Below are positions 1-8,462 of a stretch of DNA of 64,000 nt, piece after piece. The stretch lies in the NCBI GenBank assembly GCA_040388535.1, contig JAZKBR010000004.1, forward strand, positions 310,001 to 374,000, read 5' to 3'. The notes under the pieces were generated by a model. The model was given only the letters and a program-made list of their open reading frames with translations. It did not search any database and was not told the origin of the DNA. This DNA is from Gemmatimonadota bacterium. Its GTDB lineage: Bacteria; Gemmatimonadota; Gemmatimonadetes; Gemmatimonadales; GWC2-71-9. Every line of letters starts with the position of its first letter. The first letter of the stretch is position 1. The position numbers and the translations under genes are program-made.

Positions 1-287
1 TTGCAGGTGTCCGCGAACTCGGCGTTCTCGGCGAGGAAGCCGTAACCCGGATGAATCGCGTCGGCACCGGTGACTTCGGCCGCCGCGATCAGGTTCGGGA
101 TCCGGAGGTACGAGAGCCGCCCCTGCGGCGGCCCGATGCAGACATCGTCGTCGGCGAAGCGCACGTGCAGCGATTCTCGATCGGCCTCGCTGTACACCGC
201 CACGGTCTTCACGCCGAGTTCGTGACAGGCGCGAATGACACGCAGCGCGATTTCACCGCGATTGGCAATCATCACTTTGCGAAACAT
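1..287 (-). CDS. accC: Biotin carboxylase subunit of acetyl-CoA carboxylase, N-terminal part only
   Basis: This is the first 95 codons of biotin carboxylase, cut off by the window edge. The product carboxylates the biotin on BCCP with ATP and bicarbonate, the first half-reaction of fatty-acid synthesis. The visible part begins [20 protein letters not shown] and contains the family stretches VYSEADRE and [14 protein letters not shown], all typical of the N-terminal biotin-carboxylase domain. The ATG at 287-285 overlaps the pilT stop by one base (TGATG), so the two are translationally coupled. accB is two genes upstream rather than adjacent. Identity is secure; completeness cannot be judged from this window. 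Confidence 0.96.
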   Translation of the reverse strand, partial: MFRKVMIANRGEIALRVIRACHELGVKTVAVYSEADRESLHVRFADDDVCIGPPQGRLSYLRIPNLIAAAEVTGADAIHPGYGFLAENAEFADTC

Positions 288-1465
288 CAGGGTGTGCTCG
301 AGCCGGGAAGTTCGAAGGTGCGATCGGAGGACGCGCTCACGCCGGAGACGCGCAAGGCGAATTCGTTCGGGTGCGTCGCGTGGAAGACCGCTTCGTCATA
401 GGTGATCACGCCGTCCTGGAACCAGCGCATCAGCGACTGGTCGAACGACTGCATGCCGTAGGTCACACCGCCGGCCGCGATCAGGTCGGGAATATTGAGC
501 GCCTTCTGCGTGTCGCGAATGTTGTCGGCAACGGCCGCCGTGTTCACGAGGACTTCGGCCGCGGGAACTCGTCCCTTGCCATCGGCACGCGGCACCAGGC
601 GCAGCGACACCACGGCTGCCAGCGCCGTCGACAGCAGCATCCGGATTTCATTGTGCTGGTGCGGCGGGTAGAACGACAGCACGCGCGAGATGGTCTGCGT
701 CGCGTCGGTCGTGTGGATCGTCGTGAGCACGAGGTGACCCGTGTCGGCCGCCTTGAGCGCGGTATCCATCGTTTCCATGTCGCGAATTTCGCCGATCAGG
801 ATCACGTCCGGATCCTGACGCAGTACGTGCCGGAGCGCTCCGGAGAACGACATGGTGTCATTCCCCACTTCGCGCTGCGAGACGTTGGCGAGTTGATCGC
901 GATGCAGGAACTCGATCGGATCCTCGATCGTGATGATGTTCACGCGACGTAGCCGGTTCACGTGATCGATCATCGCCGCGAGCGCGGTGGACTTGCCCGA
1001 ACCGGTGATGCCGGTCACCAGCACGAGGCCGCGCGGGCGGAGAGCGATCTCCTCGAGCACCGGCGGCAGCAACAGATCGCGAATGTTGCGGACTTCGTAC
1101 GGGATCGCGCGGAACGCGAAGGAGATGGTGCCGCGCTGGTGATAGACATTGGTACGGAAGCGGCCGATCCCCGGAACGCCGATGCCGAAGTCGGCTTCCT
1201 TCGTCTCGGCAAAGTCGCGCAATTGCCGCGGGGTCATCAGGGTCTCGGCGAGCGCCTTCAACTCCTCGGGGCGCATCGGCGGCATCGGCAGCAGCAGCAA
1301 CTGCCCGTTGACCCGCACAGTCGGCGGCCGGCCGGCCTTCAGCAGCAGGTCCGAGGCGCCGCGCTGGACCATATGCACGATCGCCTGGCGGAAATGGAAT
1401 CCCGCGGCGGTGCCTTCGCCCGTGACAACATCCGAGCCAGGAGACTCGAGATGGTCCTCAGCCAT
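287..1465 (-). CDS. pilT: PilT-type twitching/retraction ATPase
   Basis: A 392-residue hexameric secretion ATPase of the PilT family, expected to power type IV pilus retraction at the inner membrane. Visible motifs are the Walker [10 protein letters not shown], the Asp box/Walker [13 protein letters not shown], the His box [10 protein letters not shown], and an N-terminal PilT-specific region ([20 protein letters not shown]). The C-terminal part carries NIRDTQKA where the AIRNLIRE-type retraction motif is expected. An upstream ATG exists at 1519, but the start at 1465 is preferred. It overlaps the accB stop in ATGGCTGA and gives a normal N-terminus (MAEDHLES). The gene sits between accB and accC, which is unusual. 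No pilin or PilB/PilC gene is in the window. Confidence 0.93.
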   Translation of the reverse strand: MAEDHLESPGSDVVTGEGTAAGFHFRQAIVHMVQRGASDLLLKAGRPPTVRVNGQLLLLPMPPMRPEELKALAETLMTPRQLRDFAETKEADFGIGVPGIGRFRTNVYHQRGTISFAFRAIPYEVRNIRDLLLPPVLEEIALRPRGLVLVTGITGSGKSTALAAMIDHVNRLRRVNIITIEDPIEFLHRDQLANVSQREVGNDTMSFSGALRHVLRQDPDVILIGEIRDMETMDTALKAADTGHLVLTTIHTTDATQTISRVLSFYPPHQHNEIRMLLSTALAAVVSLRLVPRADGKGRVPAAEVLVNTAAVADNIRDTQKALNIPDLIAAGGVTYGMQSFDQSLMRWFQDGVITYDEAVFHATHPNEFALRVSGVSASSDRTFELPGSSTP

Positions 1466-1985
1466 TCGGATCCACGCGGAACAGCACCTGGCCGTACTCG
1501 ATCGGCGAGGAGTCATCAACGCAGACTTCGCGGACGATGCCGCTCACTTCGGCTTCGATCTCGTTCATGATCTTCATGGCCTCGATGATGCAGACCGTCT
1601 GCCCGGGCGACACGCGCGTCCCGACCCGGACATACGGCTCGGCGCCCGGTTCGGGCTGGGCGTAGAAGGTCCCCACCATCGGCGAACGGACTTCCTTCAG
1701 CACGACAGCCGGGGCAGCGGGTGCCGCCTCGACGGCGGGCGCGGCGGCAGCCGGCACCACGACCTGCTGGGGCATGGCCGGGGCGGCCATCATCGGCGTG
1801 CCCGCGGCGCCAGTCCGGGTGATGATCACACCGGTGCCGAAGAGTCCCTTCATCTCGATGGAGCCGATCTCCGGCTGTTCGCGTAGCAACTGCGCCAGGC
1901 GACGAACATCCTTGAAGTCGATCCCCTTCGAACCGGGAAGCTGTTCCATGGCGCGAGCGAGCTCCTGCATTTCATCTGGATTCAT
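1458..1985 (-). CDS. accB: Biotin carboxyl carrier protein of acetyl-CoA carboxylase
   Basis: A 175-residue BCCP, the biotin-bearing carrier of acetyl-CoA carboxylase. An N-terminal helical region (residues 1-50) is followed by an Ala/Pro-rich flexible linker (about 60-95). The C-terminal biotinyl domain carries the biotinylation site EAMKIMNEI, in which the Lys receives biotin, and the thumb-like PMVGTFYAQPEPGAEPYV region. The ATG at 1985 overlaps the efp stop in ATGA, and the 3' end overlaps pilT by 8 bases. Together with aroQ, pepP and efp this is the gene order known from Bacillus subtilis (yqhS-yqhT-efp-accB-accC), here interrupted by pilT. Confidence 0.97.
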   Translation of the reverse strand: MNPDEMQELARAMEQLPGSKGIDFKDVRRLAQLLREQPEIGSIEMKGLFGTGVIITRTGAAGTPMMAAPAMPQQVVVPAAAAPAVEAAPAAPAVVLKEVRSPMVGTFYAQPEPGAEPYVRVGTRVSPGQTVCIIEAMKIMNEIEAEVSGIVREVCVDDSSPIEYGQVLFRVDPNG

Positions 1986-2548
1986 ACGCGAGTCAGGTAT
2001 TTGTCTTCGCGCCGATCGACGCGAATAAGGGTGCCCTGTTCGATGAAGAGCGGGACCTGGACCACGGCGCCGGTTTCGAGCTTGGCCGCCTTGGTCCCAC
2101 CAGTCGCCGTATCACCACGAATGCCCGGGTCGGTCTCGACGATCTCGAGCTCCACGAAGTTCGGGAGCTCGATCAGGATGACCTGCTCATCATGCACCAG
2201 GCCGGTGCACTCCATCCCTTCCTTCAGGTACTTCATCTGGTCGGCCCCGATCAACTCCGCTGTCAGCGGGATGTCGTCGAAGCTCTGCAGATCCATGAAA
2301 TGGAAATTCTCGCCATCGCGGTAGGAGTAGGTCATGGGCCGATGCGTCAGGTCCACGGTCTCGAATCGCTCCCCCGAGGGAAAGGTCCGTTCGAGCACGG
2401 CGCCGGTCCGCACGTTCCGCATCTTGGTGCGGACGAACGCGCTCCCCTTCCCCGGCTTCACGTGCTGGAAGTAGGTGATCTGCATCAACTTGCCGTCGAG
2501 GTCAAGCACCAGCCCATTACGGATGTCTGCCGTATTCGCCACGCCCAC
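1982..2548 (-). CDS. efp: Translation elongation factor P
   Basis: A 188-residue EF-P, which binds ribosomes stalled at polyproline stretches and stimulates peptide bond formation. The N-terminal KOW-like domain carries the loop KPGKGSAF with Lys34 at the position that is modified in many bacteria. Two OB-fold domains follow, ending in the typical GTLIRVDRREDKYLTRV-like tail. No EpmA/EpmB-type modification gene is visible here. The start is six bases after the pepP stop. Length and sequence match the family throughout. Confidence 0.97.
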   Translation of the reverse strand: MGVANTADIRNGLVLDLDGKLMQITYFQHVKPGKGSAFVRTKMRNVRTGAVLERTFPSGERFETVDLTHRPMTYSYRDGENFHFMDLQSFDDIPLTAELIGADQMKYLKEGMECTGLVHDEQVILIELPNFVELEIVETDPGIRGDTATGGTKAAKLETGAVVQVPLFIEQGTLIRVDRREDKYLTRV

Positions 2549-2554
2549 TCCTGC

Positions 2555-3643
2555 TCAAGCTTCGAGTTCGATGAGTTCTGTGCGCCCGTCGGTGAGGAGG
2601 ACGGGACCGCTGGCGGAGAGCCAGACGTCGTCCTCAAGTCGCACCCCACCCCAACCCGGAAGATAGATCCCCGGCTCGACTGTCACCACCGCTCCGACCG
2701 GAAGGAGCCCCTCGGCCGTCTGCGCAAGCCGTGGTCCTTCATGGACTTCCAGTCCGAGTCCATGGCCGAGCGAGTGGCCGAACGCCTCGCCGTAGCCGCG
2801 TGCCGCGATCAGGTCGCGCGCCAGGGCATCCGCCTCGGTGCCGGTCATCCCGGCCCGTACCCCCTCCCGGGCCCGCCGCTGCGATTCCTCGACCAGATCA
2901 TAGACGGTGAGCTGGCGCTCGTCGGCCCTCGCCCCCACCACGACGGTCCTGGTGATGTCGGCACAGTACCCCTCGAGCTGGGCTCCGAAGTCGATCAGGA
3001 GGAACTCCCCCCGTCCGATGACTCGCTCCGAGGTCCGGGCATGGGGCAGCGCGGACCGGGGCCCCGAGGCCACAATGGTCGGGAACGGGTGCCACTCGCT
3101 CCCGCGGCGTCGCAGAGCCGACTCGAGCCGGGCGGCCACGTCAATCTCCCGCTCACCCACTCTGACCGTGTGGAGGACTTCCGCGAGCGCCTCAAGCGCC
3201 AGGGCGCCAGCGGCACGGATCGCGGCAACCTCGGATTCGTCCTTCACCTGACGGAGCCGCTCGGCGGTATCGGTGAGGGGGACAACCCGCGCCGCCGTAA
3301 GTGCGCTGATGCGTTCGGCCTCGCGAACCGTGACCACCCCCGCCTCGATCCCCAGAGTATCGGGCGCTTCCCGCGCGAGCACGCGAGCCAGCCGGTCCCA
3401 GACGTTGCGCCGATCGACGAGGACTTCGGCGGCAGCTCCGACTTCGTCCGGGGCCTGGGTAGCGTAGCGAAAATCGGTGACCAGGGTGATCGCGGCAGGC
3501 GAAACCACCACCAGGGCGGCCGACCCCGAAAAGCCGGTGAGCCAGCGGACGTTGGGAAGGTGGGTCAGCAGCAGGGCGTCAACGCCGCTCGCTTCGCAGG
3601 CGGCGCGCAGCGCGGCGGCCCTGGCGGGTCTGAAGTCAGCCAT
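2555..3643 (-). CDS. pepP: Xaa-Pro aminopeptidase (M24B), PepP/YqhT type
   Basis: A 362-residue metallopeptidase that removes N-terminal residues preceding proline. It has a creatinase N-terminal domain (residues 1-125) and a pita-bread catalytic domain with the dinuclear metal ligands: Asp in LLIDFGAQ, Asp in [10 protein letters not shown], His in [16 protein letters not shown], Glu in TVEPGIYLP and a final Glu in VRLEDDV. The frame is open up to 3688. The ATG at 3643 is preferred because it gives MADFRPAR and overlaps the aroQ stop in ATGGCTGA, as at the accB-pilT junction. It lies in the conserved aroQ-pepP-efp-accB order. Confidence 0.93.
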   Translation of the reverse strand: MADFRPARAAALRAACEASGVDALLLTHLPNVRWLTGFSGSAALVVVSPAAITLVTDFRYATQAPDEVGAAAEVLVDRRNVWDRLARVLAREAPDTLGIEAGVVTVREAERISALTAARVVPLTDTAERLRQVKDESEVAAIRAAGALALEALAEVLHTVRVGEREIDVAARLESALRRRGSEWHPFPTIVASGPRSALPHARTSERVIGRGEFLLIDFGAQLEGYCADITRTVVVGARADERQLTVYDLVEESQRRAREGVRAGMTGTEADALARDLIAARGYGEAFGHSLGHGLGLEVHEGPRLAQTAEGLLPVGAVVTVEPGIYLPGWGGVRLEDDVWLSASGPVLLTDGRTELIELEA

Positions 3644-4076
3644 CGCGAAGGGCAGCGACGAGCGCTTCGAGCGCGAGCAGATAGCCACGAGGGCCGAACC
3701 CGGAGATCAGCCCGAGGGCGAGGTCGGCGGTCATCGAGTGATGCCGGAAGTTCTCGCGCTTGAGCAGGTTCGACAGATGCACCTCGACGAAGGGCGAAGG
3801 CACCGCCAGAAACGCGTCGCGAATGGCAACCGAGGTATGGCTGTAGCCGCCGAGATTGATGACTGCACCATCGGCCCGAGCGGGCAGTTGCTGGACCAGT
3901 TCCACCAGCTCTCCCTCGTGGTTGCTCTGCACCCATTCGAGCGTCACCCCCAGGGATACCGCCCGATCGCGAACCAGTCGCTCCAGGTCCGCGAGCGTCC
4001 CGGAGCCGTAGGTCGCCGGCTCGCGGGTACCGAGCAGATTGAGGTTCGGGCCGTTGAGCACCATGACCCGGGTCAT
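3636..4076 (-). CDS. aroQ: Type II 3-dehydroquinate dehydratase
   Basis: A 146-residue type II dehydroquinase of the shikimate pathway, converting 3-dehydroquinate to 3-dehydroshikimate. The N-terminus carries [17 protein letters not shown] with the catalytic Tyr. Later come the substrate-binding [16 protein letters not shown] segment and EVHLSN with the catalytic His. The usual NPAAYTHTS stretch reads NLGGYSHTS, a mild variation. An upstream ATG at 4226 would add about 50 Arg-rich residues that look like out-of-frame TPR sequence. The ATG at 4076 overlaps the preceding gene's stop in ATGA and gives the standard length. Confidence 0.95.
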   Translation of the reverse strand: MTRVMVLNGPNLNLLGTREPATYGSGTLADLERLVRDRAVSLGVTLEWVQSNHEGELVELVQQLPARADGAVINLGGYSHTSVAIRDAFLAVPSPFVEVHLSNLLKRENFRHHSMTADLALGLISGFGPRGYLLALEALVAALRDG

Positions 4077-4813
4077 CTGGGAAGTCCCTTGAGCCACGAC
4101 TGGAAGGCCGCGAAATCGGCGAGATCGTCGGGGTGGTTCGCCGTCGGGTTCGCCTTGTAGAAGGCGTCGTACGCGGTGCCGTACCCCTCGCTCGGGGGCG
4201 TCACCGCCGCGAGTCCGGCGAGCCACTCCTGTAACGAGCGGCCGCCGCTCACGGCCGCGTCGTAGGGGCGGGGGCGGCGGGTCTCGGCCTCAGCCGCGAT
4301 CCGGTCGCGGCGAGCGCGGAGATCGGCATTCTCAGGATCGCGGTCGAGCAACGCACTATAGACCTCGGATGCCCGCTCGAGGTGACCCTGACGATGGTAG
4401 AGCACCGCCAGCGACTCAGTCAGCAACGGATCGGATTCGACCGAGGGGGGTTCATCGTCGGTGAAGAAGAGTTCGTCGGATTCCTGAACTTCCGCGGCCG
4501 GCTCGTCGACCGACAAGTCATCAAAGAGCTCCAGCGCCCGCAGGACGACCGGGTTCCCGGGATCACTTGCCAGACCGTCGCGCAGGGCACGTTGGGCCCC
4601 CTCACCATCACCCTGATCAAGCCGGATGCGGGAGAGGACGATCAATCCAGGGACGTTACCCGGCTGGGCCGCCAGCCCCTGAAGCGCAACGGTGGCCGCT
4701 GCGGCATGATCGCCGCGCTTTCGGAGTCCTTCCGCGAGGGCCGCGAACGGGGCCTGGTCTGGCGATTCACGCCAGAGCCGGGACAGTTCATCCAGCGAGA
4801 AGGACTCGGACAT
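4073..4813 (-). CDS. TPR-repeat protein of unknown function heading the aroQ-acc operon
   Basis: A 246-residue cytoplasmic protein with no signal peptide or membrane segment. Helical repeats of TPR type are visible at about residues 20-95 ([41 protein letters not shown]) and 130-170 ([22 protein letters not shown]). They are separated by a very acidic segment ([21 protein letters not shown]). The C-terminus resembles a short SLQEWL...FQSWLKGL motif. It is the first gene of the aroQ-pepP-efp-accB-pilT-accC operon. A scaffold role is possible, but no specific function can be read from the sequence. Confidence 0.8.
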   Translation of the reverse strand: MSESFSLDELSRLWRESPDQAPFAALAEGLRKRGDHAAAATVALQGLAAQPGNVPGLIVLSRIRLDQGDGEGAQRALRDGLASDPGNPVVLRALELFDDLSVDEPAAEVQESDELFFTDDEPPSVESDPLLTESLAVLYHRQGHLERASEVYSALLDRDPENADLRARRDRIAAEAETRRPRPYDAAVSGGRSLQEWLAGLAAVTPPSEGYGTAYDAFYKANPTANHPDDLADFAAFQSWLKGLPR

Positions 4814-4851
4814 AGGCTCTGGGACGCGGGCAGGAGGGGACGGGATCGCAA

Positions 4852-4880
4852 CACTACCCCCCGCCGAGCCCTGGTGTCAA
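4852..4880 (-). promoter_or_regulatory. Sigma70-type promoter for the TPR-aroQ-pepP-efp-accB-pilT-accC operon
   Basis: On the minus strand a perfect TTGACA (4880-4875) is followed after exactly 17 bases by TAGTGT (4857-4852). This predicts a start near 4845 and a leader of about 32 bases before the ATG at 4813. The -35 box matches the consensus fully, and the -10 box keeps the TA---T positions. It is divergent from the ppiD promoter. Confidence 0.55.
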
Positions 4881-4914
4881 CCGCCACCGAGTCGGCCGGA
4901 AGTCAGTCAACGCC

Positions 4915-4943
4915 TTGAGGTTCGGGCGCCAGAGGCCTAGGTT
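4915..4943 (+). promoter_or_regulatory. Possible sigma70-type promoter for the ppiD-like gene
   Basis: TTGAGG (4915-4920), a 17-base spacer and TAGGTT (4938-4943) lie about 45 bases before the chosen start of the foldase gene. The boxes are moderate matches only. The spacing and the divergent layout are what support the call. Confidence 0.35.
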
Positions 4944-4986
4944 TCCGGGCTATGTCTCACCTAGTCCGGAGCCGGTTGAACAGCCT

Positions 4987-6840
4987 ATGATGCAAGCCTT
5001 CCGTAACGCCGCGAAGCCGGTGGTCTACCTCATCACGATCACCTTCCTCGCCTGGCTCATCGTCGACTTGAGCGGGATCACCGGCAACGGTGGCATCCTG
5101 ACCAAGACCAACGTGGGCTCCATCAACGGCACGACCGTCGATGCCCGGATCTATCAGCAGGCCGTCCAGCAGGCGATCACGCAGCGCCAGCAGGAGACCG
5201 GCAAGTCGCTCGGGCTCGAGGAGACCGAACAGGTCCGCAACGAGGTCTGGGACCAGTTTGTTGCGAACGCCGTCATCACCGACCAGATCGACAAGCGGCA
5301 CATCACGGTGAATTCCGACGAGATTGCCGACGCGATCCGGAATGTTCCGCCGCAGGAGGTCCAGACCATGCCGGACTTCCAGACTGGTGGCAAGTTCGAC
5401 ATGACGAAGTACCAGCGCTGGCTCGCGTCGCCGGTCGGTCAACAGGCCGTGCCGGTCCTCGAGGCGCGTTACCGCGGTGAAATTCTCCAGAACAAGTTGC
5501 TGCGGAATGTCACGGCAGATGTCTACCTCTCGGATGCATCGCTCTGGGAGCGTTACCAGGATCAGCACGAGCAGGTCAAGATCTCCCTCACGGCCATCAT
5601 CGCCCGGAATGCGGTCCCGGACAGCGCGGTGACGGTGACGCCAGCCGAAGCGGAGACGTACTACAACGCGCACAAGGACGAGTTCAAGCGTCCGAGGACC
5701 GCGTATCTGTCGTTCGTGGCCGTCCCGCGTCGGATCGATGCGAGCGACTCTGCCGCCGCACTGGCCCGAGCGAAAGCGGCCCGCGCGGAGATCGTATCGG
5801 GCACTCCATTTGCCGAAGTGGCCAAGCGTGAGTCGTCCGACACCATCAGCTCGCGCGCTGGCGGTGACCTCGGCGAATTCGCCAAGGGGTCGATGACCGC
5901 TCCGTTCGACAAGGCCGTCTTCTCGATGCCGCTCAACACGGTCTCCGAACCCTTGCTCACCGATTTCGGTTACCACGTCATCGAAGTCACCAAGCGAACG
6001 GCCGACAAGGCGACAGCGCGGCACGTGCTCATTCCGATTGAACTGGCCGGCGCACACCGCGACCTCGTCGATCGCCAGGCCGATTCGCTCGAGCGTCTCG
6101 CTGCCGAACATCTTGATCCCGCTGCGCTCGACACCGCCGCGCGTTCGCTGAAGCTGCCGATCGGTCAGTCCGGGCCGGTGCAGGAGGGCACGCGGGTGCT
6201 CCTCGGCACCTACGTCATTCCCGACGCGGGCGTGTGGGCGTTCCAGGCGAAAGTCGGCGAGACCTCGCCGGTGATCGATGGCGACGCGGCGTTCTATGTC
6301 TTCCGCGTCGACTCGTTGCTCGAGGCCGGCACGCCGCCGCTCGCCAACGTGATGCGTGGCGTCATGACGGTCGTAGCGGACCAGAAGAAGGAAGCCAAGG
6401 CCAAGGCCATCGGCGACGAACTGACCCGTCGCCTCACCACCGGTCTCTCGCTTCCTGAGGCCTCCAAGGCGCTCGGACTGCCGAACCGCGAGTTCCCGCT
6501 CTTCTCGCGCGTGAATCCGCCGATCACCGTGCCCCAACTCATCGGCGCGTCATTCGCCATGCCGAAGGGAAAGCCGAGCCCGGTGATCACTTCTCCCGAT
6601 GGGCTCTACGTCATCGAGGTGCTGGAGAAAGTGCCGGCTGACTCGGCGCAATTCCTCAAGGACAAGGATCAGATCCGCGCCGACATGATCCGTGCCGCAC
6701 GACAGGAGCGCGTGCGTCAGTACATGGCGGCACTCCGTTCCGCCGCGAAGATCAAGGACGAGCGCGCCGGGCTGCAGCGGACGAATGCACAGGCCGAAGC
6801 CACCGCCGCCGCCCAGCAGACCGGGAAGGCCAAGCGCTAG
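4987..6840 (+). CDS. ppiD: Membrane-anchored peptidyl-prolyl isomerase/chaperone, PpiD-SurA type
   Basis: A 617-residue periplasmic folding factor. One N-terminal membrane anchor (about residues 10-28, VVYLITITFLAWLIVDLSGI) is followed by a SurA-N-like chaperone region, in which NGTTVDARIYQQAVQQAI is typical. A parvulin rotamase domain follows at about residues 225-350 (EFKRPRTAYLSFVAVP through DFGYHVIEVT), with further SurA-like helices to the C-terminus. The reading frame is open from 4915, but the ATG pair at 4987/4990 puts the membrane segment at the right distance. It is likely to act on outer-membrane proteins emerging from Sec, in line with the BamD, LptD and SecA genes in this window. 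It ends at a strong hairpin shared with the convergent tatA operon. Confidence 0.85.
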   Translation: MMQAFRNAAKPVVYLITITFLAWLIVDLSGITGNGGILTKTNVGSINGTTVDARIYQQAVQQAITQRQQETGKSLGLEETEQVRNEVWDQFVANAVITDQIDKRHITVNSDEIADAIRNVPPQEVQTMPDFQTGGKFDMTKYQRWLASPVGQQAVPVLEARYRGEILQNKLLRNVTADVYLSDASLWERYQDQHEQVKISLTAIIARNAVPDSAVTVTPAEAETYYNAHKDEFKRPRTAYLSFVAVPRRIDASDSAAALARAKAARAEIVSGTPFAEVAKRESSDTISSRAGGDLGEFAKGSMTAPFDKAVFSMPLNTVSEPLLTDFGYHVIEVTKRTADKATARHVLIPIELAGAHRDLVDRQADSLERLAAEHLDPAALDTAARSLKLPIGQSGPVQEGTRVLLGTYVIPDAGVWAFQAKVGETSPVIDGDAAFYVFRVDSLLEAGTPPLANVMRGVMTVVADQKKEAKAKAIGDELTRRLTTGLSLPEASKALGLPNREFPLFSRVNPPITVPQLIGASFAMPKGKPSPVITSPDGLYVIEVLEKVPADSAQFLKDKDQIRADMIRAARQERVRQYMAALRSAAKIKDERAGLQRTNAQAEATAAAQQTGKAKR

Positions 6841-6869
6841 GCTGAACCACCGCCAGACACGTACGCAAG

Positions 6870-6899
6870 ACGGGCGCCCGAGTGATCTCGGGCGCCCGT
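6870..6899. terminator. Bidirectional hairpin terminator between ppiD and tatA
   Basis: A perfect 13-bp stem, ACGGGCGCCCGAG pairing with CTCGGGCGCCCGT, closes a TGAT tetraloop. It lies between two convergent genes, 29 bases after the ppiD stop and 24 bases from the tatA stop. The flanks are only weakly T-rich, so factor-independent efficiency is uncertain. Confidence 0.75.
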
Positions 6900-6923
6900 T
6901 CTGCATCTACGCTGCAGGCGAAC

Positions 6924-7184
6924 TTACTGCGAGAGGCGCTTCGGCTCACCACTGGTGGGTGCCGCGCCAGGTGTCGTGCCGCGGTCGCCGTCGAGCAGAC
7001 CCTTGGTGTTCCGGTCGCTATCGGGCGGATTGAGGACGGCGTCCTGGGTATCGGTGAGCGATCGCTTGAACTCACGGATCCCCTTCCCCATCGACGAGCC
7101 GATTTCAGGGAGTCGCTTCGCTCCGAAGACGAGCAAGGCCACCACCAGCAGGATCATGATTTCGCTAAAGCCAAGATTTGGCAT
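6924..7184 (-). CDS. tatA: Sec-independent protein translocase subunit TatA/E
   Basis: An 86-residue TatA-family pore subunit for export of folded proteins. The N-terminal transmembrane helix (about residues 5-20, FSEIMILLVVALLVFG) is followed by the hinge and amphipathic helix motif FGAKRLPEIGSSMGKGIREFK, then a polar, disordered tail. It is last in an operon with a DUF4321-like protein, polyprenyl diphosphate synthase and a TPR protein. The tatC partner lies about 4 kb away, fused to lptD. I see no separate tatB. Confidence 0.93.
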   Translation of the reverse strand: MPNLGFSEIMILLVVALLVFGAKRLPEIGSSMGKGIREFKRSLTDTQDAVLNPPDSDRNTKGLLDGDRGTTPGAAPTSGEPKRLSQ

Positions 7185-7197
7185 GGCTGACTCCAGT

Positions 7198-7470
7198 TCA
7201 GAAGAGCGAGCGCGCGGCGTAATACGCCACCGCGACGCCGAGCAGACTCAACAGGGTGACGTGCATCCCCAGTGGCCCAAGCGTGAAGGATACCACGAGG
7301 AGATTGACCGACACAGGGCCCAGCGTCGGGGTCACTGCGAAGGTAAAAAACGACCGGGCGGCGCTTTCAGGGAGAAATCGCTCCAGGAGGGCCGCCAGGA
7401 AGCCGCCAAGGACAAAGCCGAACACCAGCATCCCGACGTAGAAACCCCCGCGCTTCGGTGAGGCAGCCAT
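7198..7470 (-). CDS. Small two-helix membrane protein, DUF4321-like
   Basis: A 90-residue protein with hydrophobic helices at about residues 10-28 (FYVGMLVFGFVLGGFLAALL) and 65-88 (LGPLGMHVTLLSLLGVAVAYYA). Between them is a segment VTPTLGPVSVNLLVVSFTLG that resembles the DUF4321 family (small conserved membrane proteins of unknown function). Its ATG overlaps the polyprenyl synthase stop by one base (TGATG), and tatA follows after 13 bases. The family assignment is from memory of the pattern and should be treated as likely rather than proven. Confidence 0.72.
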   Translation of the reverse strand: MAASPKRGGFYVGMLVFGFVLGGFLAALLERFLPESAARSFFTFAVTPTLGPVSVNLLVVSFTLGPLGMHVTLLSLLGVAVAYYAARSLF

Positions 7471-8462
7471 CAGCGTCTCCGGTCGAGGACGAAGCCCAGG
7501 GCCGATCGAAGGGTCTCGCGCGCCGGTGACTCCGGTAGTTCCGCGAGGTCGTCCTCGGCCTGCGACATCAGCCGCTGGGCGCGTTCACGGGCGTATTCCA
7601 GTCCGCCGTGGGCCGCAACCGCGGCGATCACCGCGGCGATGGCATCGGGATCCGGGTCGGGATCCCCCATCAGCCCTTCGAGCGCGGCGCGTTCCCCAGG
7701 GGAGAGGTGCGGCAGGGCATGGATCAGCGGGAGGGTCACCTTGTGCTCGTGGAGATCGAGCCCGGAAGGCTTCCCGGTCGTCGTCTGGTCCGCAGTGTAG
7801 TCGAGCAGGTCATCGGTGATCTGGAACGCCATCCCGAGCTTCTCTCCGAAGCGGGCTAGCGCCTGTCGCTGCGCAACGGGTGCGGCGATCGCCCCGACTT
7901 CACAGGCGCCCGACATCAGTGACGCCGTCTTGGCCCGGATCAGCAAGTCGTACTGCTCCTCGCTGAAGTCGAGTGGATCGTGCGCAAGCAGCTGGCGCAT
8001 CTCGCCGACGGTCATCTCCGTCGTCACGCGAGAGAGGATCCGCAACGCATCGAGGTCACCGAGACGAACCAGCTCCACAACTGCGCGCGAGTAGAGGAAG
8101 TCGCCCATGATCACCGACACCTGATGCGAGAACAGGGCGTTGATCGTCGGCATCCCGCGTCGAAGCGTGGAGTGGTCGACCGAGTCGTCGTGCACCAGTG
8201 TGGCGAGGTGGATCAGTTCGAGCACCGCGGCGAGCGTCGCGGCTCGCGGTGTCGGACCGCCGGTGGCCTGGTCGGCCAGTAGCACCAGTGTCGGACGGAA
8301 CATCTTCCCGCGCATCCGGAGCAGGTGCTGGTTGACCTCGCCGATGAGCGGAAAATCATCCTCGATCATCCGGCGCATCTCGCCCTCGACCTGATCGAGA
8401 CGCATCCCGACCGGGCGCTGGAGATCCGCGAGAGTCACCGCGCCGAGCTGCGGCGCGGTCAC
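7470..8462 (-). CDS. Long-chain all-trans polyprenyl diphosphate synthase (IspB/HepT-like)
   Basis: A 330-residue trans-prenyltransferase that condenses isopentenyl diphosphate units, probably giving the side chain of a respiratory quinone. Both aspartate-rich motifs are present, DDSVD (residues 92-96) and DDLLD (217-221), with GKMFRP upstream as the diphosphate-binding region. Small residues (HLATLV) before the first motif agree with a long-chain product, but chain length cannot be fixed by eye. The start is GTG at 8462, overlapping the TPR-gene stop in GTGA. It is co-transcribed with the DUF4321-like gene and tatA. Confidence 0.9.
   Translation of the reverse strand: MTAPQLGAVTLADLQRPVGMRLDQVEGEMRRMIEDDFPLIGEVNQHLLRMRGKMFRPTLVLLADQATGGPTPRAATLAAVLELIHLATLVHDDSVDHSTLRRGMPTINALFSHQVSVIMGDFLYSRAVVELVRLGDLDALRILSRVTTEMTVGEMRQLLAHDPLDFSEEQYDLLIRAKTASLMSGACEVGAIAAPVAQRQALARFGEKLGMAFQITDDLLDYTADQTTTGKPSGLDLHEHKVTLPLIHALPHLSPGERAALEGLMGDPDPDPDAIAAVIAAVAAHGGLEYARERAQRLMSQAEDDLAELPESPARETLRSALGFVLDRRR

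Noticed and set aside
2192-3763. Plus-strand open frame of 523 codons opposite efp and pepP
   Set aside because: Both opposite genes are certain; this translation has no coherent hydrophobic pattern or motif.
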